Source: an uncultured Candidatus Thioglobus sp.
Lineage (GTDB): Bacteria; Pseudomonadota; Gammaproteobacteria; PS1; Pseudothioglobaceae
NCBI GenBank assembly: GCA_905618925.1
Contig: CAJQTG010000003.1
Location: 1 to 64,000 of the forward strand
Reading direction: 5' to 3'
DNA: 64,000 nucleotides
Under the pieces are notes generated by a model. The model saw only the letters and a list, made by a program, of their open reading frames with translations. It did no database searches and was not told the origin of the DNA. Of the stretch, positions 8,249 to 16,939 are shown piece by piece. A program made the position numbers and the translations under genes. How positions within the stretch are numbered: position 1 is the first letter of the stretch; each line of letters begins with the position of its first letter.

Positions 8249-9211
8249 CTAACTACATTGATTTGCAGTAATTACCACAGTATTAACTATCTCATCCACG
8301 CTACAACCTCTAGATAAATCATTAACTGGTTTTGCAAGTCCCTGAAGAATTGGTCCTATTGCTTTGGCGCCTGAGAACCTCTGAACCAGCTTGTAACCTA
8401 TATTTGCAGCATCAAGATTTGGAAAAATTAAGACGTTCGCAGGCGGCGTAAATGGTGTCTCAGGATATTTAATCTTTAAGATTTCTTGGTCTAGCGCGGC
8501 GTCAAGCTGAATGTTGCCTATTATTTGAGCATTTGGAAGCTTAGATTTTAGGATATCGGTTGCATTTTTAACTTTATCAACCTCTGAATGTTTGGCACTT
8601 TGATTTGTTGAAAATGAAAGCATAGCCAACTTAGGCTCTTCCTCTAAAAACAATTTTGCAGTTTCATAAGCACTATTAGCAATTTCTGCAAGCTCTTCAG
8701 AGTTTGGATTAATATTCATTGCACAATCTGAAAAAATCATATTTTCACCATACATTTTGTGATTCTGATCAAACGCCATTAAAAACAAGCTCGATACAAG
8801 TTTGCTGTCTTCATAAACGCCAATAATTCGTAGTGCATTACTAAGTACCTCTTGACTTGGAGTTATAGCTCCCGTGACAACGCCATCAACATCACCTCTA
8901 TATAAGGCAATCATTGCAAATACATTTGGATTTGATAGCATTTCAAGAGCAACTTCTAAAGTAATACCTTTATGTCTTCTTCTTTCAAATAAGGTTTGGG
9001 CATACTCGGCCTTCAAATCTTCGTTTTCACGGTTTATTGTCTCTATACCAAGAGAAGTGTCTGCATTTGTATCAAAAAGAACAATTTGAGCAATTTTTTG
9101 ACTTGTAAGGATTTGCGCCGCCTCTAGGACTCGAGAGTCACTAGATTCAGGTAATAAGATTCGTGGGAATTTAGCTTTAGCCTTGTTGGATAAATCTTCT
9201 AATAACGCCAT
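8249..9211 (-). CDS. pta: Phosphate acetyltransferase, short form
   Basis: This 320 aa protein is the single-domain form of Pta, lacking the N-terminal DRTGG regulatory part found in the 700 aa enterobacterial enzyme. Recognisable stretches include RILLPESSDSRVLEAA near the start, GDVDGVVTGAI, and the C-terminal ANVLIFPNLDAANIGYKLVQR. It interconverts acetyl phosphate and acetyl-CoA. No acetate kinase gene is adjacent; instead it follows the SauS-SauT-like fusion gene after about 85 bases. That fits a role in turning acetyl phosphate from sulfoacetaldehyde cleavage (by an Xsc enzyme not in this window) into acetyl-CoA, an inference from context. Confidence 0.92.
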   Translation of the reverse strand: MALLEDLSNKAKAKFPRILLPESSDSRVLEAAQILTSQKIAQIVLFDTNADTSLGIETINRENEDLKAEYAQTLFERRRHKGITLEVALEMLSNPNVFAMIALYRGDVDGVVTGAITPSQEVLSNALRIIGVYEDSKLVSSLFLMAFDQNHKMYGENMIFSDCAMNINPNSEELAEIANSAYETAKLFLEEEPKLAMLSFSTNQSAKHSEVDKVKNATDILKSKLPNAQIIGNIQLDAALDQEILKIKYPETPFTPPANVLIFPNLDAANIGYKLVQRFSGAKAIGPILQGLAKPVNDLSRGCSVDEIVNTVVITANQCS

Positions 9212-9253
9212 TATTTTGCCTTAATTAAGTTCATCATAGTTTACCCGAAAATG

Positions 9254-9272
9254 CCTTAATTCAATTAAGGCT
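9254..9272. terminator. Small palindromic hairpin between the fusion gene and pta
   Basis: GCCTTAATT-C-AATTAAGGC is a perfect inverted repeat (9 bp arms around one base) and could fold as a 7 bp stem with a 5 base loop. On the minus strand it is followed by ATTTTC. It may weakly terminate or process the transcript between the fusion gene and pta, or it may be an operator. The same GCCTTAATT word recurs about 35 bases closer to pta. Confidence 0.3.
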
Positions 9273-9296
9273 TAAACTCTAAAACTTAATACTCAA

Positions 9297-12206
9297 TTAG
9301 TTAGGACTATACTGGTTTGCAATTTTAAGACGTTGAATTTTTCCAGATGGACCTTTGGGTAATGGCTCATCAACAAAAATTATTTGACTGGGCGTCTTAT
9401 ATTCTCCAAGATCTGCTTTACAAAGAGCAAGCAATTCCTCTTCATTAGCAATCAAATTATCTTTCAAAAAAACACAAGCTGAAATTTCTTCACCATAGTT
9501 TTCATCTTTAATGCCAAATGTACACGCCTCCAATACGGCATTATGCTTATAAAGCGTGTCATCAATCTCTCTAGGTGATATGTTTTCCCCGCCTTTAATA
9601 ATTAACTCTTTCTTTCTGCCAGTTATAAAAAAGAAGCCGTCCTCATCTTCAACTCCAAGATCACCAGTCAAAAAATAACCATCTTTATTAAAAGCTTTTG
9701 TTGTTGCCTCTTCGTTCTTGAAGTATTCTAAAAGAACATTATCACCCTTAATAACAAGCTCTCCAGCGTTTCCAAAAACTAGGTAATTTCCAGAGTTATC
9801 TATAATTTTAACTTCATTGCCATAAGGTCTTCCTGCAGAGCCATGCTTACATTGATCCATAGGGTTTGAAAGGATTTGAGCTGACGTTTCAGTAAGGCCC
9901 ATTGTTTCAATAATTTTAACATTAAACACTTTTTCAAACTTCTTATGGATCTCCGGAGAAAGAGGTGCTGATGCAGATCTACCAAAGCGAAGATTTTTAA
10001 GATTTAATGAACTTACATCAAAATTATCATTAAGCAAATAATTAATAATTGTAGGAACAACACTAAACCAAGTGCATTTATATTTATCAATAATATTCCA
10101 AAAATTACTAACGCTAAACTTGCTAACAATAACAACACAGCTATTACTTACTAAGGCGCATGCAATGGAAACCATTTCAGCGTTAATATGATAAAGAGGC
10201 AGCACGCAAAAAGACACATCGTCTTTTTTAATTTCATGTGCTAAAGCGGTATTTTTTCCACCAGCTAAAACATTTTTATGTGAAAGGAGAACCCCTTTTG
10301 GTACGCCAGTTGTTCCTGAGGTATAAATCAATACTGCTGGCGTATCTGACAATAAAGTCTTGGTAGTTGAATTAGAAATCTTCTGACTACTAATTTCAAA
10401 GTCATTCGCTTTTTCATGACATGTTACTTGGACATTTGAAGCTTTAAGAGTATCACTGAACTTATCAATATAGATCTTAGAGGCAAGTATTAGCTTGCAC
10501 TCTGAGTGTTCTATTGTGTACTTAATTTGTTTAGCTCCTGCCAGCACATTTAATGGCACAATTGTTATGCCATGATACATTGCCGCAATAAAAAGAAGTG
10601 AAGATGCATAGCCATTATCAAGCATAAATCCAACTTTATCACGCGTATGAATATTGTTTTGCTGAAAAAAGATACCTAGCTTCAAAATATCTTTTTTAAG
10701 TTGGCCATATGAAATATGAAGGTCTAAATCTGCATCAATCAAATAGTTTTTATTTGGCGTAGTTTCTGCAAATTGATTAACCAGCTCTGTAATAGTAGAA
10801 GGCGTTAATGAATATTTTTCCCAGTAACTAGAAAAGATATCATCTTCAGAGGGCTCATCAGCTTTAATGGTCTTAACTATTTTGGTTATATTTAGGTAGT
10901 GCTTATAGTTTAAGTTTTCATCTGTAATATTATTACCCCATGTTCCACAGCCCATCGATAATGAAAATGGAAGCCCATTATCAAAGTTACCGCCAGTTGC
11001 AAAACAATGTGCTTGATTTACTATAATTCTACAGACAGGCAGCTCATTTCCAAGCCTCAAAATATTGTCTTTATTTTCACTATGGATACTGCAAGAATGT
11101 CCTTTACCTTGGTTCTCAAGAATGGTCGTTGCAATTTCAACGGCATGATCAAAATTTTTGGCTCTATAAACTGCTAAAACAGGTGAAAGTTTTTCCATTG
11201 AAAATGGGTGGTCATTACCAACATTTTCTTCTTCAACCATAAGGAATTTAGAGTTCACATGTTGCCCACTAAGACCTGCTATGGAGGCAATTTCATTAGA
11301 TTTTTTTGCAATTATATTTCGGTTTATGACGCCTTCTTTGCTCCACATATTTTTTTCAAGGATGACTTTTTCCTTTGAATTTAACAATGAACCACCCTCT
11401 TTTTTAAGTGATTTAATTAGTCCATCATAAATACTATCAAGAACAATAATACTGTTCTCAGAAGAGCAACTTGTTGCATTATCAAAAGTCTTTGAAGTCA
11501 TAATTTTGTGAGATGCGTCATCTAAATTGGCGCTATCGTCTACTATTGCAGGAACGTTGCCAACTCCAACACCTAGCGTTGGGGTACCGCTTTGTAATGC
11601 TCTTTGAATATTATTTTGTGATCCAGTTGCCACAATTAAATCAACAAGTTTTGATAATTCGCTCGTATCATCTTTGCTTATTGGTTCAGGCAATGATTGA
11701 ACGATATTTTTAGGTGCCCCAATACGCTGAAGGGCTTTTTGCATCAGTTCGACTACTTTACTGCAAATAAATGCACCTTTTGGTGATGGCGCCAATATGA
11801 TTGCATTTCTACATTTAAGTGCATTAATTGTTTTATTTAAGGGAGTTGCAATAGGGTTTGTTGAGGGCACAATTGCGCCAACCACCCCTACCGGCCTGGC
11901 AATCTCAGTTAGGCCTTTTTTAATATCTTGATTAATAACTCCAACAGTTTTAACGCTTTTTAAATCTCTAAGGAGTCCAATAGTTTTTCGTCGATTTTTT
12001 CTCATCTTGTCTTCAACATTTCCAAGACCAGTATGTTTTACTGCCATCTCAGAAAGTTCTTGATTATTTTCAGGCTGAATTACTTCCCAGGCAACTGCCA
12101 GGATTAATTCATCAATCTGTTCTTGAGAGTAATCATTAATAATTGATTGTGCTTTTTTTGCCTCAATGACAATACTTTCTATGGATGATTTTTGTTTAAT
12201 AGTCAT
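9297..12206 (-). CDS. Fused acylating aldehyde dehydrogenase / AMP-forming acyl-CoA ligase (SauS-SauT-like)
   Basis: The 969 aa protein joins two enzymes normally encoded separately. Residues about 1-455 are a CoA-acylating aldehyde dehydrogenase, with the nucleophile Cys247 in ATSCSSENS. Residues about 465-969 are an adenylate-forming CoA ligase, with the phosphate loop YTSGTTGVPKG at 628-638, a MGLTET element, TGDLG, GRKKELIIKGGENIS and the late catalytic lysine in PSGKIQR. In Cupriavidus necator the separate proteins SauT and SauS activate sulfoacetate to sulfoacetyl-CoA and reduce it to sulfoacetaldehyde. Here the reaction order would be C-terminal then N-terminal domain, and the fusion could pass on the reactive thioester. 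TctCBA upstream and pta downstream fit this. Another small acid cannot be excluded. Confidence 0.85.
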   Translation of the reverse strand: MTIKQKSSIESIVIEAKKAQSIINDYSQEQIDELILAVAWEVIQPENNQELSEMAVKHTGLGNVEDKMRKNRRKTIGLLRDLKSVKTVGVINQDIKKGLTEIARPVGVVGAIVPSTNPIATPLNKTINALKCRNAIILAPSPKGAFICSKVVELMQKALQRIGAPKNIVQSLPEPISKDDTSELSKLVDLIVATGSQNNIQRALQSGTPTLGVGVGNVPAIVDDSANLDDASHKIMTSKTFDNATSCSSENSIIVLDSIYDGLIKSLKKEGGSLLNSKEKVILEKNMWSKEGVINRNIIAKKSNEIASIAGLSGQHVNSKFLMVEEENVGNDHPFSMEKLSPVLAVYRAKNFDHAVEIATTILENQGKGHSCSIHSENKDNILRLGNELPVCRIIVNQAHCFATGGNFDNGLPFSLSMGCGTWGNNITDENLNYKHYLNITKIVKTIKADEPSEDDIFSSYWEKYSLTPSTITELVNQFAETTPNKNYLIDADLDLHISYGQLKKDILKLGIFFQQNNIHTRDKVGFMLDNGYASSLLFIAAMYHGITIVPLNVLAGAKQIKYTIEHSECKLILASKIYIDKFSDTLKASNVQVTCHEKANDFEISSQKISNSTTKTLLSDTPAVLIYTSGTTGVPKGVLLSHKNVLAGGKNTALAHEIKKDDVSFCVLPLYHINAEMVSIACALVSNSCVVIVSKFSVSNFWNIIDKYKCTWFSVVPTIINYLLNDNFDVSSLNLKNLRFGRSASAPLSPEIHKKFEKVFNVKIIETMGLTETSAQILSNPMDQCKHGSAGRPYGNEVKIIDNSGNYLVFGNAGELVIKGDNVLLEYFKNEEATTKAFNKDGYFLTGDLGVEDEDGFFFITGRKKELIIKGGENISPREIDDTLYKHNAVLEACTFGIKDENYGEEISACVFLKDNLIANEEELLALCKADLGEYKTPSQIIFVDEPLPKGPSGKIQRLKIANQYSPN

Positions 12207-12231
12207 TACTTATTTATATGTGTTATAGGAA

Positions 12232-12264
12232 TTTACTGGAGAGCTTTAATAGCCCTCCAGTAAA
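12232..12264. terminator. Stem-loop between tctC and the fusion gene
   Basis: TTTACTGGAG at 12232-12241 pairs with CTCCAGTAAA at 12255-12264, and an inner GCT/AGC pair extends the stem past one mismatch. On the coding (minus) strand the U-run after the stem is poor (TTCC), so it looks more like a 3'-end stabiliser or partial terminator after the binding-protein gene than a full stop. That would let tctC be made in excess of the downstream enzymes. Confidence 0.5.
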
Positions 12265-12286
12265 AAATATTTCAGCAAATTTTACT

Positions 12287-13246
12287 TTACTTCAGGCCCG
12301 CTAGGAGTTCGGTAAGATAAGCCTGTCTTTCATTCCACATGGTAATAACTTCGTCTCTAGACATCACTCTTGATGGTGAGTTAGTAGACTTCATTTTTCC
12401 TTGTGTTTTCTTATCATTAAACATTGCAGGAACTTTGCTCGCAAGGTAATCTACAACATCTTGAGGTGTTCCAGAAGGAACCATTAGCCCACGGAAATTG
12501 ACACTTGAATCGTCAACGTCAACACCGCTTTCCATAAGTGTAGGAACATCAGGTAAATACGCATGTCTTGTAAGGTCTGCAACAGCTAGTATTTTAAGAT
12601 CAGCTGCGCTTCTTGCAGAGTCAGAAAGATTATTAAAACCAGCAACTGTTTCACCAGCCTTAACCATTCTAAGAGCATCTACACCACCCGAAGCAGGAAT
12701 ATAAGTTAGATTTGCACCAGATGCTTTTGCAAACTGCAAGAAAGCAATATGATGTCCAACAAATTTTCCAGCGCCACTAATTGTAACAGCACCTGGATTT
12801 GCTTCAGCGTGAGCAAGCAGTTCCCCTACCGTATTAAATGGACTATCTTTACCAACAATTAAGACTGCAGGATCTGCACCCCAATTTCCAAGAGGTTCAA
12901 GGTTGTTGATGTTGTACTTAGTATCAAAAACAATAGACTGTGCTATAAAGTGTGGAACATTATAAGCACCAAGCATGTAGCCATCTTGTGAAGCCTCACC
13001 TGCAAACCAATTCCAACCTGTTCTTCCACCAGCACCTGGCTTATTTAGGATGTAGATTGGCTGACCAATAAGCGCCTCTTTACCTGAGGCAAGTGTTGCA
13101 ATTCTAGCTTGGAAATCTGTCGCTCCACCAGGTCCATAAGCTACCATTACGCCAATTGGCTTTTCAGGGTAATCAGCCTGAGCTGGCAATAACATCATAG
13201 ATGCTACAGCCAACAAGGCCACTTTAGTTATATTAATAATTTTCAT
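12287..13246 (-). CDS. tctC: Tripartite tricarboxylate transporter solute-binding protein, TctC family
   Basis: The 319 aa protein has a signal peptide (about 1-24, ending LLPAQA) and a TctC/Bug-type binding fold: YPEKPIGVMVAYGPGGATD near the mature N-terminus and the conserved NKPGAGGRTG near 68. It captures a carboxylate-type ligand in the periplasm and delivers it to TctAB. A clear AAGGAG ribosome site precedes the ATG. It is the third gene of tctA-tctB-tctC and lies directly upstream of the CoA ligase fusion, suggesting that the ligand is the acid activated by that enzyme. The ligand cannot be read from the sequence. Confidence 0.9.
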   Translation of the reverse strand: MKIINITKVALLAVASMMLLPAQADYPEKPIGVMVAYGPGGATDFQARIATLASGKEALIGQPIYILNKPGAGGRTGWNWFAGEASQDGYMLGAYNVPHFIAQSIVFDTKYNINNLEPLGNWGADPAVLIVGKDSPFNTVGELLAHAEANPGAVTISGAGKFVGHHIAFLQFAKASGANLTYIPASGGVDALRMVKAGETVAGFNNLSDSARSAADLKILAVADLTRHAYLPDVPTLMESGVDVDDSSVNFRGLMVPSGTPQDVVDYLASKVPAMFNDKKTQGKMKSTNSPSRVMSRDEVITMWNERQAYLTELLAGLK

Positions 13247-13262
13247 TTTTTCTCCTTTTTTG

Positions 13263-13694
13263 TTAAAACAAACCTTCTGGTGTATGAACTTTTAAAAGTA
13301 GTGTAAACAATCCATATAGTGCAAAAGTAAACACAAATGCGACACCCAATTTTATGAGTAACACACGCCAAAAGTCTTTTGATTCCGTAGGCTTGGTGTA
13401 GTACATTACAAGCGTAAAGAATACGATCATTGAGGCTAAGTAGAAGCCCAGTATTTTTAGTAGTAAGATAAATGCTGAAGCGATTGCTATGCCTGGCATT
13501 AAATCTTTGAAATTAGTTGATTTGTCAGCCTCACCCTTCTCAAACCAAAGCATTATCGTTAAGATAGCAATAGTTGCAGATATGAGTCTTGGAAATAGAT
13601 AGTTCTCTGAATCACCTAAAATAAATGATGAATAAACTAGAATGGCACTAACTAGTGTAACAATAACGGTTGATATTTTTATTTGACTATTCAT
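13263..13694 (-). CDS. tctB: Tripartite tricarboxylate transporter small membrane subunit, TctB family
   Basis: This 143 aa protein has four predicted membrane helices (around 8-25, 32-48, 70-95 and 108-135) and a size typical of TctB. It pairs with the large TctA permease; the start overlaps the tctA stop by 4 bases (ATGA), and tctC follows after 16 bases. TctB sequences are poorly conserved, so the call rests largely on topology, length and position between tctA and tctC. Confidence 0.85.
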   Translation of the reverse strand: MNSQIKISTVIVTLVSAILVYSSFILGDSENYLFPRLISATIAILTIMLWFEKGEADKSTNFKDLMPGIAIASAFILLLKILGFYLASMIVFFTLVMYYTKPTESKDFWRVLLIKLGVAFVFTFALYGLFTLLLKVHTPEGLF

Positions 13695-15184
13695 GCTTTG
13701 ATTTTTTTAGATTTTCTACTGGAATATACTCCGTACACAATGGAAGCAATACATAGCGAAATTAAAACAATATTTATTGTTCCTGACGTAAAGTGTTGAA
13801 AAGAGCTTCCTTTTGCGTTTCCTATAAGGTTACCAAGTAGAAATTTTTCCTCTGTCATTGTTCCTAGTATTAAGCCTAATACAACTGGAACTGGGCTAAA
13901 TCCAGCTTTACTTCCAAAATACATTAGAGTTCCCAATGTAAACATAATCAAAACATCAGAATAGTTATTTTGAATGCTATAAGTTCCAAATACAGCTAGT
14001 AATAAAATACCAACTGCCATATAGTTATCAGGCACTTTCATAATCCATTTACTATGTCTACTAAGGAATAAACCAATAATCAACATTAGAATTTGTGCGA
14101 TTATTAGTGAATCAATAAAAGTCCATATAACTTCAGGGTTTTTAGTAAATATATCGTGCCCTGGGAATATCCCATGAATTAATAATCCGCCTAGTAGAAC
14201 TGCAGCAGTAGGACTGCCGGGAATACTTAAAGTAAGAAGTGGAATTAGAGAAGGGCCAACCATAGAATTGTTAGCACTCTCAGCAGCAATAATTGCTTCA
14301 GGCTCTCCTTTTCCATAATTTTCCCTATTTGAGCTTACTTTTTTAGATTGGTCATAAGCAACAATGCCTGCAATCTGTCCACCCGCACCTGGAATAATTC
14401 CAATTATTGAGCCAATAATAGATCCAATTGATAAAGCTTTAAGTTTGCTAAAAACAAGTTTAAAAGATTGAATCAATGTTGCATCACCAGTAGCTGAAAA
14501 AACTCGGTTCTTCTTAGCATAAAAATTCTCTAAAAGATTCCAGACTTGAGGCATTGCGAATAAACCAATTAACCCAACCACAATATGAACGCCACTTTCA
14601 AGATGATCTGTAAAAACAAACCTTTCAACTGCATTTGTAGGGTGCTCTCCAATTGTTGCAAGCATTAATCCAAATAGTCCTGATAATAAGCCTTTAATGA
14701 CTGATTTTGAGTCCAGAGTCGCAATAATTGTGATACCTAGAATTGCAACCCAAAACATCTCTGTGGACATAAACTTTAATGACAATGCAGCAAGTGGTGG
14801 AGTAAAAAATATGAGAATAAATACTCCAAAAATACCACCAACAAATGAACTAATAAAACAATAATGTAGGGCATTCTTAGCTTTACCGTTCTGCGCCATT
14901 TTATGTCCATCCAATGCAGTTGCAATGTTTGCAGGAGCGCCAGGAACGTTGACAAGTATTGCACTAATTGCACCTCCAGCAACAGTTGCTGTGTACATAG
15001 CGCCAAGTAATATCAGCCCACTTTCGGGCTTCATATGAAATGTAAATGGAATAAGAAGTGCAACAGACATTGTTGGACTTAATCCTGGAAGTGCTCCAAG
15101 AATAATACCGGCAAAAGTCCCTCCTACCAGAAGAGCAATATGATAAACAGTGAAGACATTATCAAAGTAGTTTAAAAATTCCAT
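13691..15184 (-). CDS. tctA: Tripartite tricarboxylate transporter large permease, TctA family
   Basis: The 497 aa protein is a typical TctA with about 11-12 membrane helices. Conserved stretches include GALPGLSPTMSVALLIPFTF (about 32-51), GGAISAILVNVPGAPANIAT, GIIPGAGGQIAG and the second-half SIPGSPTAAVLLGGL; the two halves are inverted repeats of each other in this family. It uses an ion gradient to import the ligand delivered by TctC. It is the first gene of the tctABC-fusion-pta unit and is divergent from the GntR regulator gene, with paired palindromes between them. Confidence 0.93.
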   Translation of the reverse strand: MEFLNYFDNVFTVYHIALLVGGTFAGIILGALPGLSPTMSVALLIPFTFHMKPESGLILLGAMYTATVAGGAISAILVNVPGAPANIATALDGHKMAQNGKAKNALHYCFISSFVGGIFGVFILIFFTPPLAALSLKFMSTEMFWVAILGITIIATLDSKSVIKGLLSGLFGLMLATIGEHPTNAVERFVFTDHLESGVHIVVGLIGLFAMPQVWNLLENFYAKKNRVFSATGDATLIQSFKLVFSKLKALSIGSIIGSIIGIIPGAGGQIAGIVAYDQSKKVSSNRENYGKGEPEAIIAAESANNSMVGPSLIPLLTLSIPGSPTAAVLLGGLLIHGIFPGHDIFTKNPEVIWTFIDSLIIAQILMLIIGLFLSRHSKWIMKVPDNYMAVGILLLAVFGTYSIQNNYSDVLIMFTLGTLMYFGSKAGFSPVPVVLGLILGTMTEEKFLLGNLIGNAKGSSFQHFTSGTINIVLISLCIASIVYGVYSSRKSKKIKA

Positions 15185-15218
15185 TGCATATCCAATTTAA
15201 TAAAAACATACATTTATT

Positions 15219-15250
15219 CATATATATGTCTAATGAAACTCATATATATG
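15219..15250. promoter_or_regulatory. Paired palindromes in the tctA/gntR divergent region, candidate operator
   Basis: The self-complementary decamer CATATATATG occurs twice, at 15219-15228 and 15241-15250, each within the 12-mer TCATATATATGT. Their starts are 22 bases apart, close to two helical turns, so two dimers could bind the same face of the DNA. The pair lies 35-66 bases before tctA and about 130 before the GntR gene. It is a plausible operator for that regulator; no binding data support it. Confidence 0.5.
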
Positions 15251-15379
15251 TGTAAAACATCGTACACCGGACGTATATAAAAGTCAATAAAAAATATTTA
15301 ATGCTAAAAAGTGTAAAACTAAATGAGTATACTGATTGACCTATTGTCATCATAATTTAACAAAATTAGTCTTATTAAA

Positions 15380-16102
15380 ATGAATAAAAAGCTATACCAA
15401 ACTGTTATAGATTATATAAATATTCAAATAAGCAGTGGTAAGCTGACCATTGGTGATTTAATTCCATCTGAGTCGCAACTTTCTAAATTACTTAACGTAA
15501 GTGTTGGTACTGTCAGAAAAGCTATTGACAAACTTGAGCATAATAAAGTTCTTTATCGTCATCATGGTAAGGGAACTTATATATCTGACTATGGATTTGA
15601 TAATAGTATTTTTAATTTCTTTAGTTATGGAAACCAGACTGGGTCATCAATTCGAATATACAAAACCACACCTATCAGAAAAAAAGTTAAAGCGACCTCT
15701 GAGATTTCATTTCAATTAGGTATAAATCAAGCTGATGATGTTATTTATCTAGAGAGAAGAGGATATATTGATAAAAAAAATCCTATTATTATTGAAAAAT
15801 CTTGGTGGGTTGCTGACGTTGTAGAAGGACTTCAAAAGCCTTCACTTCATATACCTGATCTTCTTTATGCTGTTATTTTTAAAGAGTTTGATACTCAAAT
15901 TAACTCTTCTCAAGAAGTTTTGACTGCAGGCATTGCAGATGATGAAACTGCAAAAATTCTTCATATCAATAAAGGCGATCCAGTTGTAATATTAAATCGT
16001 CACTCCTATGCAAAAGATAAAGGGCTCGTTGAGTTCCGAATTACAACAGGAAGAGCGGATATGTTCAGTTATACCACTACAATTGGAACACCTCAGCCTT
16101 AA
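15380..16102 (+). CDS. GntR-family regulator with UTRA ligand domain (HutC subfamily)
   Basis: The 240 aa protein has an N-terminal winged helix-turn-helix (about 5-72; IPSESQLSKLLNVSVGTVRKAIDKLE is the recognition part, followed by the GKGTYIS wing) and a C-terminal UTRA domain (about 85-235; KKNPIIIEKSWW, ending VEFRITTGRADMFSYTT). HutC-type regulators sense a small effector related to the pathway they control. It lies between the divergent tctABC operon and the downstream aldolase-like and aminotransferase genes on its own strand, so it probably regulates both. No Shine-Dalgarno sequence is obvious before the ATG. Confidence 0.88.
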   Translation: MNKKLYQTVIDYINIQISSGKLTIGDLIPSESQLSKLLNVSVGTVRKAIDKLEHNKVLYRHHGKGTYISDYGFDNSIFNFFSYGNQTGSSIRIYKTTPIRKKVKATSEISFQLGINQADDVIYLERRGYIDKKNPIIIEKSWWVADVVEGLQKPSLHIPDLLYAVIFKEFDTQINSSQEVLTAGIADDETAKILHINKGDPVVILNRHSYAKDKGLVEFRITTGRADMFSYTTTIGTPQP

Positions 16103-16173
16103 TTTAATCTAGCTATCTAGTTATTTTTTAGTTTTTTTGCCATTTAATCGACTTCCAGTTAAACTTATCAACT

Positions 16174-16899
16174 ATGTCAAATGACTTCAAAAAAGAACGC
16201 ACTGATCTTGCAGCAGCTTTTCGCTGGGCTGCAAGGCTAAACATGCATGAAGCCGTTGCAAATCATTTCAGTTTAGCAGTTTCAGAAGATGGTTCAAAAT
16301 TTCTTCTAAACCCTATTGGAATGCACTTCTCACAGATTTGTGCAAGCGACCTTATCCTAGTTGATTCAAAAGATGAATCTACAATGTCTAAGCCAAATGC
16401 TCCAGATCCAACAGCCTGGGCAATACACGGCGCTTTGCATAGAAATAATCCGCAAGCAAGATGCATCCTTCACGTCCATCCTAAGTACGCAACCATCTTG
16501 TCTTGTTTAGAAGATAAAACCATGAAGCCGATTGATCAAAACACTATGCGCTTTTATGAAAAAGTATCGATAGATTATGAATATAGTGGTATGGGTCTTG
16601 GCAAAGAAGCGGAGAGATTAAGCACTATATTAGGGGATAACTCGGTAATGTTAATGGGTAACCATGGTGTTCTAACTGCTGCAAAAACAGTTGCTAAAGC
16701 GTTTGATGACCTTTTTTATTTTGAGAGATCCTGTGAAACACTGATTGGGGCCTACCAAACAGGAAAAGCATTACACCAAGTCTCACGCGAGATTGCTATA
16801 AAAACTGCAGCGCAATGGCAAAAATATGACGCATCGGATATGCATTTTGATGCTTTGAAAAGAATTTTAGATAAGGAAGAAGCAGACTATAAAAATTAG
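16174..16899 (+). CDS. Class II aldolase/adducin-family protein
   Basis: This 241 aa protein has the class II aldolase fold: the metal-binding HxH in CILHVHPKYAT (about 98-108) and a third histidine in GNHGVLTA (about 162-169), with the usual N-terminal LAAAFRWAARLNMHEAVANHFS. Family members are zinc aldolases, epimerases or decarboxylases acting on sugar phosphates and related hydroxy-acids; others have unknown roles. It is 71 bases downstream of the GntR gene and 40 bases before the aminotransferase gene, on the same strand, so the three probably share a transcript. The substrate cannot be told from sequence. Confidence 0.85.
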   Translation: MSNDFKKERTDLAAAFRWAARLNMHEAVANHFSLAVSEDGSKFLLNPIGMHFSQICASDLILVDSKDESTMSKPNAPDPTAWAIHGALHRNNPQARCILHVHPKYATILSCLEDKTMKPIDQNTMRFYEKVSIDYEYSGMGLGKEAERLSTILGDNSVMLMGNHGVLTAAKTVAKAFDDLFYFERSCETLIGAYQTGKALHQVSREIAIKTAAQWQKYDASDMHFDALKRILDKEEADYKN

Positions 16900-16939
16900 A
16901 TTTGCTTAATAGTGTTATTTTTTTTGATAAGGAGCTTTA

